DNA of 56,397 nt from Dehalococcoidia bacterium (GTDB taxonomy: Bacteria; Chloroflexota; Dehalococcoidia; SM23-28-2). The translations under genes were made by a program, and so were the position numbers. Each line of letters starts with the position of its first letter. Within the stretch, counting starts at the first letter, position 1. Under the pieces are notes generated by a model. That model was not told where the DNA came from. It was given only the letters and a program-made list of their open reading frames with translations, and did not search any database. Location of the stretch: positions 1 to 56,397 of the forward strand of contig JAUWYP010000012.1 in assembly GCA_030615765.1 (NCBI GenBank), in the 5' to 3' direction. Positions 34,670-43,771 of this stretch are shown here, piece by piece.

Positions 34670-35753
34670 GGAAGGGCGCCTGCTAGTGGGCATCCTCTTC
34701 GGCGGCCGCTCCGCCGAGCATGAGGTCTCGATCGTCTCCGCCCAGGGGGTGATGGCCGCCATCGACCAGGATCGCTTCCGGGCGGCGCCAATGGGCGTGA
34801 CCAAGGAGGGCACCTGGCTCACCCCCCGGGAGACGCAAGCGGCCCTGGACGCTATCAAAGGCGAGCGCATGGCCAGCCTGTCTGCCGGCAGGCAGGGCCT
34901 GGAGGAAACCAGGGCCCGTGGGTTCAGCGGCCAGGCTCTAACCGTCCTGCGGAAGGTGGACGTTCTGCTTCCGCTGGTCCACGGCACCTATGGTGAGGAC
35001 GGCTCCCTCCAGGGGCTCCTGGAGATACTGGGCATTCCCTATGTGGGAGCCGGTGTAACCGCCAGCGCCCTGGGCATGGACAAGGCCCTTCAGCAGATGG
35101 TCCTCCGCCAGGCGGGCCTTCCCGTGCCCCCCTCGCTTGTCGTCACCTGGCCCCAGTGGAAGAACGAAATGAACGCCGTCGTTCGCCAGGTAGAGAGCGA
35201 GTTGGGCTATCCCTGCTTTGTCAAGCCAGCGAATGGCGGCAGCAGCATTGGCACCGTCAAGGCCCACTCGCAACAAGACTTGACCAACGGCCTGGCCGAA
35301 GCCCTCCGCTACGACCGCAAAGCCCTAGTGGAGCAGGCCATCGACGGCCGCCACATCGAGTGCAGCGTCCTGGGCAACGATGATCCCCAGGCCTCACCCC
35401 TGGGGGAGATAGTGTTCGCCCGCGACTTCTACGACTACGTGGCCAAGTACGAAGATCCCCGCACCCGTCTGATCATCCCCGCCGACCTGCCGCCGCAGGT
35501 GAGTGAGCGGCTGCAGGCCCTGGCCATCACCGTGTTCAAGACCATCGATTGCGCCGGCATGGGACGAGTGGACTTCTTCGTCACTCACGACGGCCAGGTC
35601 TACATCAACGAGATCAACACCATACCCGGCTTCACACCTATGAGCATGTATCCCAAGCTGTGGGAGACCGCCGGCCTATCCTACAGCGACCTGATAACTC
35701 GCCTCATCGAGCTTGGCCTGGAACGCCATCAGGAGAAGCAAAGGCGTGCATAG
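34662..35753 (+). CDS. ddl: D-alanine--D-alanine ligase
   Basis: ATP-grasp enzyme that makes the D-Ala-D-Ala dipeptide used by MurF. N-terminal VGILFGGRSAEHEVSIVSAQ, LLPLVHGTYGEDGSLQGLLE, GIPYVGAGVTASALGMDKAL, CFVKPANGGSSIGTVKAHSQ (ATP-grasp loop), ALVEQAIDGRHIECSVLGND, and MGRVDFFVTHDGQVYINEIN, then NTIPGFTPMSMYPKLWE. The length is 363 residues, a typical Ddl. It overlaps murB and ftsQ. Confidence 0.96.
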   Translation: MAREGRLLVGILFGGRSAEHEVSIVSAQGVMAAIDQDRFRAAPMGVTKEGTWLTPRETQAALDAIKGERMASLSAGRQGLEETRARGFSGQALTVLRKVDVLLPLVHGTYGEDGSLQGLLEILGIPYVGAGVTASALGMDKALQQMVLRQAGLPVPPSLVVTWPQWKNEMNAVVRQVESELGYPCFVKPANGGSSIGTVKAHSQQDLTNGLAEALRYDRKALVEQAIDGRHIECSVLGNDDPQASPLGEIVFARDFYDYVAKYEDPRTRLIIPADLPPQVSERLQALAITVFKTIDCAGMGRVDFFVTHDGQVYINEINTIPGFTPMSMYPKLWETAGLSYSDLITRLIELGLERHQEKQRRA

Positions 35754-36528
35754 AGACGACTGGCAGACCACATCGAGGCGTCCCCTGCAGGGCCACGTCC
35801 TCCTGGGGGAGGACGAGGAGCCCGGCGGCCCGCGGCTGTGGCGGCGCCTGCTGGTGCTGCTGCTGGTGGCGGGCCTGATCGCTGGCGGCCTCGCCCTGTA
35901 CTTCACGCCCGTCTTCCGGGTGCAGGAAGTGCAGGTAACGGGAGCCCAGACCCTGGACGCCTACTCCCTGGCGAAGCTGGCCGACCTGAAGGGCGCCAGC
36001 ATGTTCACCGTCCCGCTGGACGACGCCCAGGAGCGTCTGGCCGCCCTGCCCATGGTCAAGTCGGTGAAGGCCGAGCGGCGCTGGCCCCACACCGTTCGCC
36101 TCGTCGTCGAGGAGAGACAACCCTGGAGCTACTGGTACACCGAGGACGACGAGTACGTCGTAGACGCCGACGGCGTCGTCCTGGAAGGGGCCATGCCTGC
36201 GCCGGACGCGCCCGTTATCTACCACCGGGACAGGTCGGCCCAGTTCCAACCGGGAGATGTCATCGACGCCGATGCTGTGCACCTGGCCCGACAACTCTTG
36301 GATTCTCTGCCCGCCACCCTGGATATGGGGCTGGTGCGCCTGGAATATGACAGCCGCGAGGGTCTGTCCTTGATGACCGACGCCGGCTACCGCGTGATCG
36401 TGGGCGATAGCCACGGCCTGGAATACAAGCTGGCCGTCTGGGAAGCCCTGGAGCAGAGGCTCGGTCGCCAGCAGATGCAGGGACAAGTACTCGACCTGAG
36501 GTTCGGCGATAGGCCCTCCCTTCGCTGA
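35746..36528 (+). CDS. ftsQ: Divisome protein FtsQ (POTRA domain)
   Basis: Bitopic division protein linking FtsL/FtsB and the FtsWI synthase. N-terminal cytoplasmic tail, one membrane helix (LVLLLVAGLIAGGLALYFTP, about residues 35-54), then a POTRA domain, FRVQEVQVTGAQTLDAYSLA through VKSVKAERRWPHTVRLVVEE (about 56-120), and a beta domain to the end. GTG 35746 is chosen because AGGAG lies 10 nt upstream; a TTG further upstream (35713) has no such site. From GTG it is 260 residues. It overlaps ddl by 8 nt and precedes ftsA by 14 nt. Confidence 0.88.
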   Translation: MHRDDWQTTSRRPLQGHVLLGEDEEPGGPRLWRRLLVLLLVAGLIAGGLALYFTPVFRVQEVQVTGAQTLDAYSLAKLADLKGASMFTVPLDDAQERLAALPMVKSVKAERRWPHTVRLVVEERQPWSYWYTEDDEYVVDADGVVLEGAMPAPDAPVIYHRDRSAQFQPGDVIDADAVHLARQLLDSLPATLDMGLVRLEYDSREGLSLMTDAGYRVIVGDSHGLEYKLAVWEALEQRLGRQQMQGQVLDLRFGDRPSLR

Positions 36529-36542
36529 AAGGGGAGAGAGAG

Positions 36543-37793
36543 ATGTATCGTAACGGCAACTTCGCCGCCGTCGATGTGGGCAGCACCAAGGTGTGCACTC
36601 TGGTGGGCGAGCTGGCGCCCGAGGGGGATATGCGCATCGTGGGGGTGGGCATCTCTCCCACCGCCGGCATGAACAGAGGCATGGTGGACAACATCCAGCA
36701 GGCCACCGAGTCCATCCTCAACTCCGTGGAGAAAGCCGAGAGGTCCAGCGGCACCCGTATCGTCTCAGCCCAGGTGAGCATCAGCGGCAGCCACATCAAC
36801 TGCATGAGTAACCGCGCCGTCGTAGCCATACCCGGCCGCAACCGCCCCATCGGGCCGGAGGATGTTGCCCGCGTCCTGGAGGCGGCGGAGGCCGTGAGCA
36901 TCCCCAGCGACCGCCAGGTGCTGCACGTCATTCCCCGCTTCTTCCTGGTGGACAGTCAGGAGCGCGTCAGCGATCCCGTGGGCATGCACGGCCAGCGCCT
37001 GGACGTGGAGACACTCATCATCACTGGCAGCGTGTCCGCCATCCAGAACCTCACCAAGTGCGTGGAGGGAGCAGGCGTCCAGGTGGAAGAGCTGGTGCTG
37101 AGCTCCCTGGCCAGCGCCGAAGCCGTACTGGAAGAAGAAGAGAAGCGGCAGGGAGTGGTCCTGGCCGATATCGGCGGCGGCACCACCGGCGTTTGCGTGT
37201 TCGCCGAAGGCAGCCCCTTCCATACCGCCATCCTGCCCGTGGGCGGCTATCACCTCACCCACGACCTGGTGGCCGGTATTAGGGCCCCCTTCGACGCCGC
37301 CGAGGAGGCCAAGACCCTCTACGGCCATGCCATACCTAGCACGATCGATTCCGAGGAAATGGTAGAGATAGACACCTTCGGTGCCGATAGGCGAAAGTCC
37401 GTCTCCCACCGCCGCCTGACCGAGATCATCCAGGCTCGCGTGGAGGAGATCCTGGAGATGATCTACATGGACGTACGGCGGGCCGGCTACGACGAGATGC
37501 TGGCCGCCGGCCTCGTCCTCAGCGGCGGCTCGGCCAACCTCCCGGGCATAGACACTCTGGCCGAGCAGGTGCTGCGGATGCCGGCTCGTATCGGTGTCCC
37601 CCGCGGCCTCTACGGCCTATCGGACATTCTGGCCAACCCGGCCTATGCCACCGGCGTGGGGCTCCTCCAGTGGGCCCTGCACGAGAAGCAGCCAGACGGG
37701 CACAGGCGTAGGCCGACGGAGAAGGCGCGCGCCTCTCCTTGGGGGTGGCCGCGCAGCATTGGTCGCTGGTTCAGGTTCCTTTTGCCTCAATAG
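36543..37793 (+). CDS. ftsA: Cell division protein FtsA
   Basis: Actin-like ATPase that tethers FtsZ to the membrane. Motifs: FAAVDVGSTKVCTLVGELAP (phosphate 1), an SHS2/1C domain with GMNRGMVDNIQQATESILNS and QVSISGSHINCMSNRAVVAI, VLADIGGGTTGVCVFAEGSP (phosphate 2), ILPVGGYHLTHDLVAGI, GLVLSGGSANLPGIDTLAEQ (adenosine motif), and a C-terminal basic amphipathic stretch (WGWPRSIGRWFRFLLPQ), likely the membrane-targeting helix. The length is 416 residues. GGGGAGAGAG precedes the ATG. Confidence 0.96.
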   Translation: MYRNGNFAAVDVGSTKVCTLVGELAPEGDMRIVGVGISPTAGMNRGMVDNIQQATESILNSVEKAERSSGTRIVSAQVSISGSHINCMSNRAVVAIPGRNRPIGPEDVARVLEAAEAVSIPSDRQVLHVIPRFFLVDSQERVSDPVGMHGQRLDVETLIITGSVSAIQNLTKCVEGAGVQVEELVLSSLASAEAVLEEEEKRQGVVLADIGGGTTGVCVFAEGSPFHTAILPVGGYHLTHDLVAGIRAPFDAAEEAKTLYGHAIPSTIDSEEMVEIDTFGADRRKSVSHRRLTEIIQARVEEILEMIYMDVRRAGYDEMLAAGLVLSGGSANLPGIDTLAEQVLRMPARIGVPRGLYGLSDILANPAYATGVGLLQWALHEKQPDGHRRRPTEKARASPWGWPRSIGRWFRFLLPQ

Positions 37794-37843
37794 CGACCGA
37801 AACAGACGGATAGGGGCAGCACAAAAGGGGAAAGGAGGCAAAG

Positions 37844-38917
37844 GTGGCGAACAGGGCAGACACTGAAGGCCTGCCACCCATCAAGGTGGTCGGGGTGGGT
37901 GGCGCCGGTTGCAACGCCATAAACCGAATGATCGAGACCGGCGTGAAGGGCGTCCAGTTCGTGGGCATTAACACCGATACCCAGGCCCTCATGCGCTGCG
38001 AGGCGGAGTCGCGCCTGCGCGTCGGCGAGCGGCTAACCAAGGGCCTGGGCGTGGGCGGCGACGCTGATAAGGGCCAGCGAGCCGCCGAAGAGAGCCGGGA
38101 TGAGATCCTGGACACAGTACGCGATTCCGAGATGGTGTTCATCACCGCCGGCATGGGCGGTGGCACCGGTACCGGTGCCGCTCCCATCGTCGCCGAGGCA
38201 GCCAAGGAGGCAGGTGCCCTGACCATAGCGGTGGTCACCAAGCCCTTCTCTTTCGAGGGCTCGCGCCGCCGCCTTCAGGCCGACAACGGCATCTCCATGA
38301 TGCGGGACCGGGTCGACACCCTCATCGTCATCCCCAACGACCGTCTGCTCTCCATCTGCGACCAGAAGACCAGCCTCGGCGAGGCCTTCCGGGTGGCCGA
38401 CGACATCCTTCGTCAGGGCATCCAGGGCATCTCCGAGCTGATCACCACCCCCGGCGACATCAACCTCGACTTCGCCGACGTGCGCCGCATCATGAACGAG
38501 GCCGGCCCCGCCCTGATGGCCATCGGCCGCGCCAGCGGTGAGAACCGAGCGGTGGACGCCGCCAAGGCAGCCATCACCAGCCCCTTGCTCGACGTCAGCA
38601 TCAACGGGGCCCGCGGCGTGCTGTTCAACTTTACCGCCTCCAAGAACTTCAGCCTGCACGAGCTGAACATGGCCGCCCAGGTTATCGCCGAGGTAGTGGA
38701 CCCCGACGCCGAGATCATCTTCGGCACCGCCACCGACCCCGAGATGGGCGATGAGGTTCAGATCACCCTCATCGCCGTTGGCTTCGTCACGCCAGGACTC
38801 TACGAGGAGCCTACACGAGAGGAGAGGTTGCGCCAGCTCAGAGGGGAATCTCTGGAGCAAAGCATAGTCGATACGGAACTGCCAAGTTTTTTGCGGCGCC
38901 CGGTCGTCACTCGCTAA
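37844..38917 (+). CDS. ftsZ: Cell division protein FtsZ
   Basis: Tubulin-like GTPase that forms the Z ring. N-terminal IKVVGVGGAGCNAINRMIE, FVGINTDTQALM, ITAGMGGGTGTGAAPIVAEA (tubulin GTP signature, about residue 105), VVTKPFSFEGSRR, NDRLL, FRVADDILRQGIQGISELIT, and NLDFADVRRIMNEAGPALMA with the T7 loop. The C-terminal tail is short and ends LPSFLRRPVVTR, matching the conserved FtsA-binding peptide. It starts at GTG 37844 behind AAAGGAGG; no ATG is available nearby. The length is 357 residues. It is the last gene of the cluster. Confidence 0.97.
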   Translation: MANRADTEGLPPIKVVGVGGAGCNAINRMIETGVKGVQFVGINTDTQALMRCEAESRLRVGERLTKGLGVGGDADKGQRAAEESRDEILDTVRDSEMVFITAGMGGGTGTGAAPIVAEAAKEAGALTIAVVTKPFSFEGSRRRLQADNGISMMRDRVDTLIVIPNDRLLSICDQKTSLGEAFRVADDILRQGIQGISELITTPGDINLDFADVRRIMNEAGPALMAIGRASGENRAVDAAKAAITSPLLDVSINGARGVLFNFTASKNFSLHELNMAAQVIAEVVDPDAEIIFGTATDPEMGDEVQITLIAVGFVTPGLYEEPTREERLRQLRGESLEQSIVDTELPSFLRRPVVTR

Positions 38918-38981
38918 AAGGCAACGGCTCACCGGGCGACGGACACTAACCAAGACTGGGGCTTCTACCACCAGCTCCATC

Positions 38982-39021
38982 GGGCAGCGGGCTTGGCCGG
39001 GGCAAGACGAGCCCGCTGCCC
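38982..39021 (+). terminator. Rho-independent terminator after ftsZ
   Basis: A perfect 12-bp stem, GGGCAGCGGGCT with AGCCCGCTGCCC, is followed by CCCCTTTT. It closes the division/cell-wall cluster. Confidence 0.85.
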
Positions 39022-39040
39022 CCTTTTCACCCCTCCGCGC

Positions 39041-39169
39041 GAGGCTGTTGAAAACCCCTGCTCTGTCCATGGTTCGACAGGCTCACCACGAGCGGAGATG
39101 CGCAGGCACCTCAAACCGCTCACCCTGAGCGTGTCGAAGGGCAAACAAGGGCGCTTTTTCAACAGCCTC
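39041..39169. mobile_element. MITE-like element with 14-bp terminal inverted repeats
   Basis: A 129-bp non-coding element bounded by perfect 14-bp inverted repeats (GAGGCTGTTGAAAA at 39041 and TTTTCAACAGCCTC ending at 39169). An inner, imperfect inverted repeat (39073-39095 with 39116-39138) is built from TTCGACA and CACCCTGAGC units, the same dispersed-repeat family seen in aspS and yggS. The ends resemble those of some insertion sequences. No target duplication is obvious. It lies between the ftsZ terminator and the nrdR promoter. Confidence 0.75.
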
Positions 39170-39180
39170 CACACTTTTAG

Positions 39181-39233
39181 CCACAATATGTTGAGTCTAA
39201 TCCCTTGACACCCCCAAGATATTGTGGTATTCT
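39181..39233 (+). promoter_or_regulatory. nrdR promoter with two NrdR boxes
   Basis: A promoter TTGACA (39205-39210), 17-bp spacer, TATTCT (39228-39233) is flanked and overlapped by two NrdR-box-like sequences: CCACAATATGTTGAGT (39181-39196) and, inverted, CCCAAGATATTGTGGT (39213-39228). Their centres are 32 bp apart, about three helical turns, the spacing known for NrdR box pairs. This predicts that NrdR represses its own gene. Confidence 0.8.
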
Positions 39234-39265
39234 ACTCTTTGTTGCCCCTAATGGATGGTAGAGAG

Positions 39266-39871
39266 ATGAAGTGCCCATACTGCGGCTTCGAGGACTCTAA
39301 GGTGACCGACTCGCGGGCTATGGAGGGCGGCATCCGCCGCCGCCGCGAGTGCCTCTCCTGCGGCCAGCGCTTCACCACCGCCGAGCGCGTCGAGCTGGGC
39401 GGCCTGGTGGTGGTGAAGAAGGACGGCCGCCGCGAGGAGTTCTCGCGCGACAAGCTCCTGCTCGGCGTGCGCAAGGCCTGCGAGAAGCGCCCCATACCGC
39501 ACGGATCAGTCGAGGCCTTGGTGGACGACGTGGAGACGCAGGTGCACGCCCAGGGCAAGGCCGAGGTGCCCACCAGCTTCGTCGGCGAGCTGGTTATCGA
39601 CCGCCTGCGCGACCTGGACGAGGTGGCCTACATCCGCTTCGCCAGCGTCTATCGCGCCTTCCGCGACATGGACGACCTGAAGGAGGAGCTGGCCGCCCTG
39701 GAGCAAAACCGCGCCCAGGCGGAGGCCGGGGCGGGCCAGCTACCGCTGCTGCCCACCGAGGCCCTGGAGGGGCTTTCCGCCCGCCGACGCCGCGGGCGAG
39801 GGCGGCGGCGCATCACGCAAGCGACGCGAGCTGGCGCGAGGAGGAGCGATGCTCAGGGAAACGTGGGGTAA
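39266..39871 (+). CDS. nrdR: Transcriptional repressor NrdR with arginine-rich extension
   Basis: Zinc-ribbon/ATP-cone repressor of ribonucleotide reductase genes that senses dATP/ATP. The N-terminal zinc ribbon is MKCPYCGFEDSKVTDSRAME then RRRECLSCGQRFTTAERV, followed by the ATP-cone (VVKKDGRREEFSRDKLLLGV ... DEVAYIRFASVYRAFRDMDDL). Family members are about 150 residues; this one is 201 because of a C-terminal extension ending in an Arg-rich tract (ARRRRGRGRRRITQATR). I start at 39266, the first ATG before MKCPYCG. The gene it should regulate, nrdJ, is downstream but separated by three small genes. Confidence 0.93.
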   Translation: MKCPYCGFEDSKVTDSRAMEGGIRRRRECLSCGQRFTTAERVELGGLVVVKKDGRREEFSRDKLLLGVRKACEKRPIPHGSVEALVDDVETQVHAQGKAEVPTSFVGELVIDRLRDLDEVAYIRFASVYRAFRDMDDLKEELAALEQNRAQAEAGAGQLPLLPTEALEGLSARRRRGRGRRRITQATRAGARRSDAQGNVG

Positions 39872-40526
39872 GATAAGCCCACACGTCGGGTGGGTGTCCG
39901 TCATTGTGCTGCTCGCGACAGTGCTCGCGTCCTGCCAGATCGTGCGTGTGCAGTTAGACAGCCTCCAATCAGACCTCGATTCGCTGAGTACCGACGTGAC
40001 CGAACTGCGTGTGTCCGTGGCTGAACTGCAGCCCGCCCCCGCGGTTCCGGGCGAGACGCCGCCGGCGGCGACGCCCACACCCACACCCACACCCACACCC
40101 ACACCCACACCTACGCCCACGCCGACACCCACGCCAACGCCCACACCCACACCAACGCCCACACCAACGCCTGCGACCCTCACGGGCGAGGCCAGCGTCA
40201 TCTCGGACGACAGAGCAGACAGGCCGATGTTCTGCGAGGCGGACCCCTACGACCCCGGCGCGAGCGTCATCGCAGTCGCGGCCACAATTGAGAAGAAGAG
40301 ACTGCCGTGCGGATCCTTCGTGCGGCTGTACCGGCAGACCGAGGGTGAGGATGTGCTTGTAGCCGAGGCCACCGTCGCCGACATATTCGGAGACCCGAGA
40401 GGTTTTGACGAGGATTCCGACTTGGCGCGGAAGTTCAACCTGTCGCGTGCGGTCGCCAACACACTCGACATCACCGGCGTCGCTATCATTACCGTCGAGC
40501 TTATCAAGCAGCGCGATTCGGAATAG
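39849..40526 (+). CDS. Membrane-anchored protein with Pro-Thr repeat linker and a DPBB-like C-terminus
   Basis: A basic N-terminus and hydrophobic segment VGWVSVIVLLATVLASCQIV suggest a signal anchor or lipoprotein (Cys in LASC). A short coiled coil follows (LDSLQSDLDSLSTDVTEL), then a Pro-Thr dipeptide linker of about 30 residues and a C-terminal domain. The latter (PCGSFVRLYRQ, VAEATVADIFG, KFNLSRAVANTLDITG, VAIITVELI) resembles a double-psi beta-barrel of the RlpA kind, but the match is by eye. Strong ribosome site GAGGAGGAGCG before the ATG; it overlaps the nrdR 3' end by 23 nt. Probably an extracytoplasmic protein. Confidence 0.55.
   Translation: MLRETWGKISPHVGWVSVIVLLATVLASCQIVRVQLDSLQSDLDSLSTDVTELRVSVAELQPAPAVPGETPPAATPTPTPTPTPTPTPTPTPTPTPTPTPTPTPTPTPATLTGEASVISDDRADRPMFCEADPYDPGASVIAVAATIEKKRLPCGSFVRLYRQTEGEDVLVAEATVADIFGDPRGFDEDSDLARKFNLSRAVANTLDITGVAIITVELIKQRDSE
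40071..40170. repeat. Hexanucleotide (ACACCC-type) tandem repeat encoding Pro-Thr
   Basis: About sixteen degenerate copies of a 6-bp unit (ACACCC, ACGCCC, ACCAAC variants) encode an uninterrupted Pro-Thr run. Copy-number change would alter linker length without changing frame. Confidence 0.85.
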
Positions 40527-40572
40527 GTGGTTTCGCCTGGATTAGCAGCCTTAGGACAAGGAGGAAGCGAAA

Positions 40573-40872
40573 ATGGCCAAGAGCGAGGAAGAGATCAAAT
40601 CAGACATCAAGCAGTGGATCCGAGAACACGGAGGTGCGTATGCCGCTTGGTACGTTGGCATAAGCAAGGATCCACGACATAGACTCTTCGATCAGCACGG
40701 CGTGCACGAACAGAACGACTGGTGGATCTACAGACAGGCGCACTCATCCACAGCCGCCCGAAACGTCGAGGCCCACTTTCTCAGCCTCGGTGCCGATGGC
40801 GGACCCGGCGGAGGGGAGCAAGACGCCGATCACGTCTACGCCTATAAGAAAAGCGCGCACACAAATCCGTAG
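40573..40872 (+). CDS. Small GIY-YIG-like protein
   Basis: A 99-residue protein with WYVGISKDPRHRLFDQHGV in the middle, WIYRQAHSS, then AARNVEAHFLSLGADGGPGG, and VYAYKKS. The G-I-S-x-D-P-x-x-R-L-x-x-x-H line and the later Glu resemble the catalytic part of the GIY-YIG nuclease superfamily; the N-terminal GIY strand is not obvious, so this is a tentative placement. AAGGAGGAA lies before the ATG. It occurs with a DUF2188 gene between nrdR and nrdJ. Base composition suggests an acquired unit. Confidence 0.5.
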   Translation: MAKSEEEIKSDIKQWIREHGGAYAAWYVGISKDPRHRLFDQHGVHEQNDWWIYRQAHSSTAARNVEAHFLSLGADGGPGGGEQDADHVYAYKKSAHTNP

Positions 40873-40890
40873 GAAGGAGGCAAGGCAACT

Positions 40891-41109
40891 ATGCCAAACC
40901 AACACGTGGTGCCTCACGGTGATGGGTGGGCTGTCAGGGCCGAGGGCGCTGAGCGCGTTACCTCAGTCTACCCTACCCAGCGAGAGGCCATCAACGCAGC
41001 ACGTGAGACAGCCCGTAACCAGCGGGTCGAGCTGCTCATACACGGCGCAGACGGCAAAATCCGCGAGCGTGACAGCTACGGCCATGACCCCTACCCTCCA
41101 AAGGGATAG
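40891..41109 (+). CDS. DUF2188 family protein
   Basis: A 72-residue protein that matches the DUF2188 pattern closely: HVVPHGDGWAVRAEGAERVT, then TQREAINAARETARNQ, VELLIHGADGKIRERDSYGHD, and a PP end. The function of the family is unknown; such proteins are common in acquired or stress loci. GGAAGGAGG lies upstream of the ATG, and it begins 18 nt after the GIY-YIG-like gene, so the two are probably co-transcribed. Confidence 0.8.
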   Translation: MPNQHVVPHGDGWAVRAEGAERVTSVYPTQREAINAARETARNQRVELLIHGADGKIRERDSYGHDPYPPKG

Positions 41110-41187
41110 TCGCCCGCATCGCCAGCTCGCGCCTGCACCGGAATTTAGGCTGAACCATCACAGTTACAGCGACAGGGAGACTTTGCC

Positions 41188-43563
<2,376 letters not shown>

Positions 43564-43592
43564 TTGACATCCCGAACGCGATTCTTTATTAT
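43564..43592 (+). promoter_or_regulatory. Strong promoter directly after nrdJ, with no ORF of its own
   Basis: TTGACA (43564-43569), 17-bp spacer, TATTAT (43587-43592): one of the best promoters in the window. It begins on the base after the nrdJ stop codon. No open frame of note follows before 43772, so it either reads a small RNA or adds a long leader to the SIR2-PIN gene. Confidence 0.65.
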
Positions 43593-43598
43593 GTAGAT

Positions 43599-43700
43599 GA
43601 GCGGCGGTGGTTGCCGGCCCCCCGGCGCTCGTTCTGCATCTTAACACCGCCAGCGTAGAAGTCCGCTCCTGCGCTCAGCAGCCTTAGTGCCCACCCGCGT
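43599..43700 (+). ncRNA. Candidate structured small RNA or leader upstream of the SIR2-PIN gene
   Basis: Starting at the predicted transcription start, GGCGGTG (43603-43609) pairs with CACCGCC (43645-43651), enclosing a hairpin GCCGG-CCCC-CCGGC (43613-43626). A weaker AGCG/CGCT pairing (43652 and 43672) follows. No coding frame fits. It lies between a strong promoter and the SIR2-PIN promoter. No known RNA family (SRP, 6S, tRNA, tmRNA) was recognised. Confidence 0.35.
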
Positions 43701-43707
43701 CACACGC

Positions 43708-43735
43708 TTGCTAACGTGACACGTTGGTGTATAAT
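43708..43735 (+). promoter_or_regulatory. SIR2-PIN promoter with a palindrome in the spacer
   Basis: TTGCTA (43708-43713), 16-bp spacer, TATAAT (43730-43735). A palindrome, AACGT-GAC-ACGTT (43713-43725), fills the spacer and may be a repressor site. Confidence 0.6.
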
Positions 43736-43771
43736 CTGGCGAGACGATACTCTCACACGCAGGGGGAAGCC

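Noticed and set aside
40071-40170. Possible CRISPR-like array
   Set aside because: It is a 6-bp tandem repeat coding for Pro-Thr, with no spacers and no cas genes.
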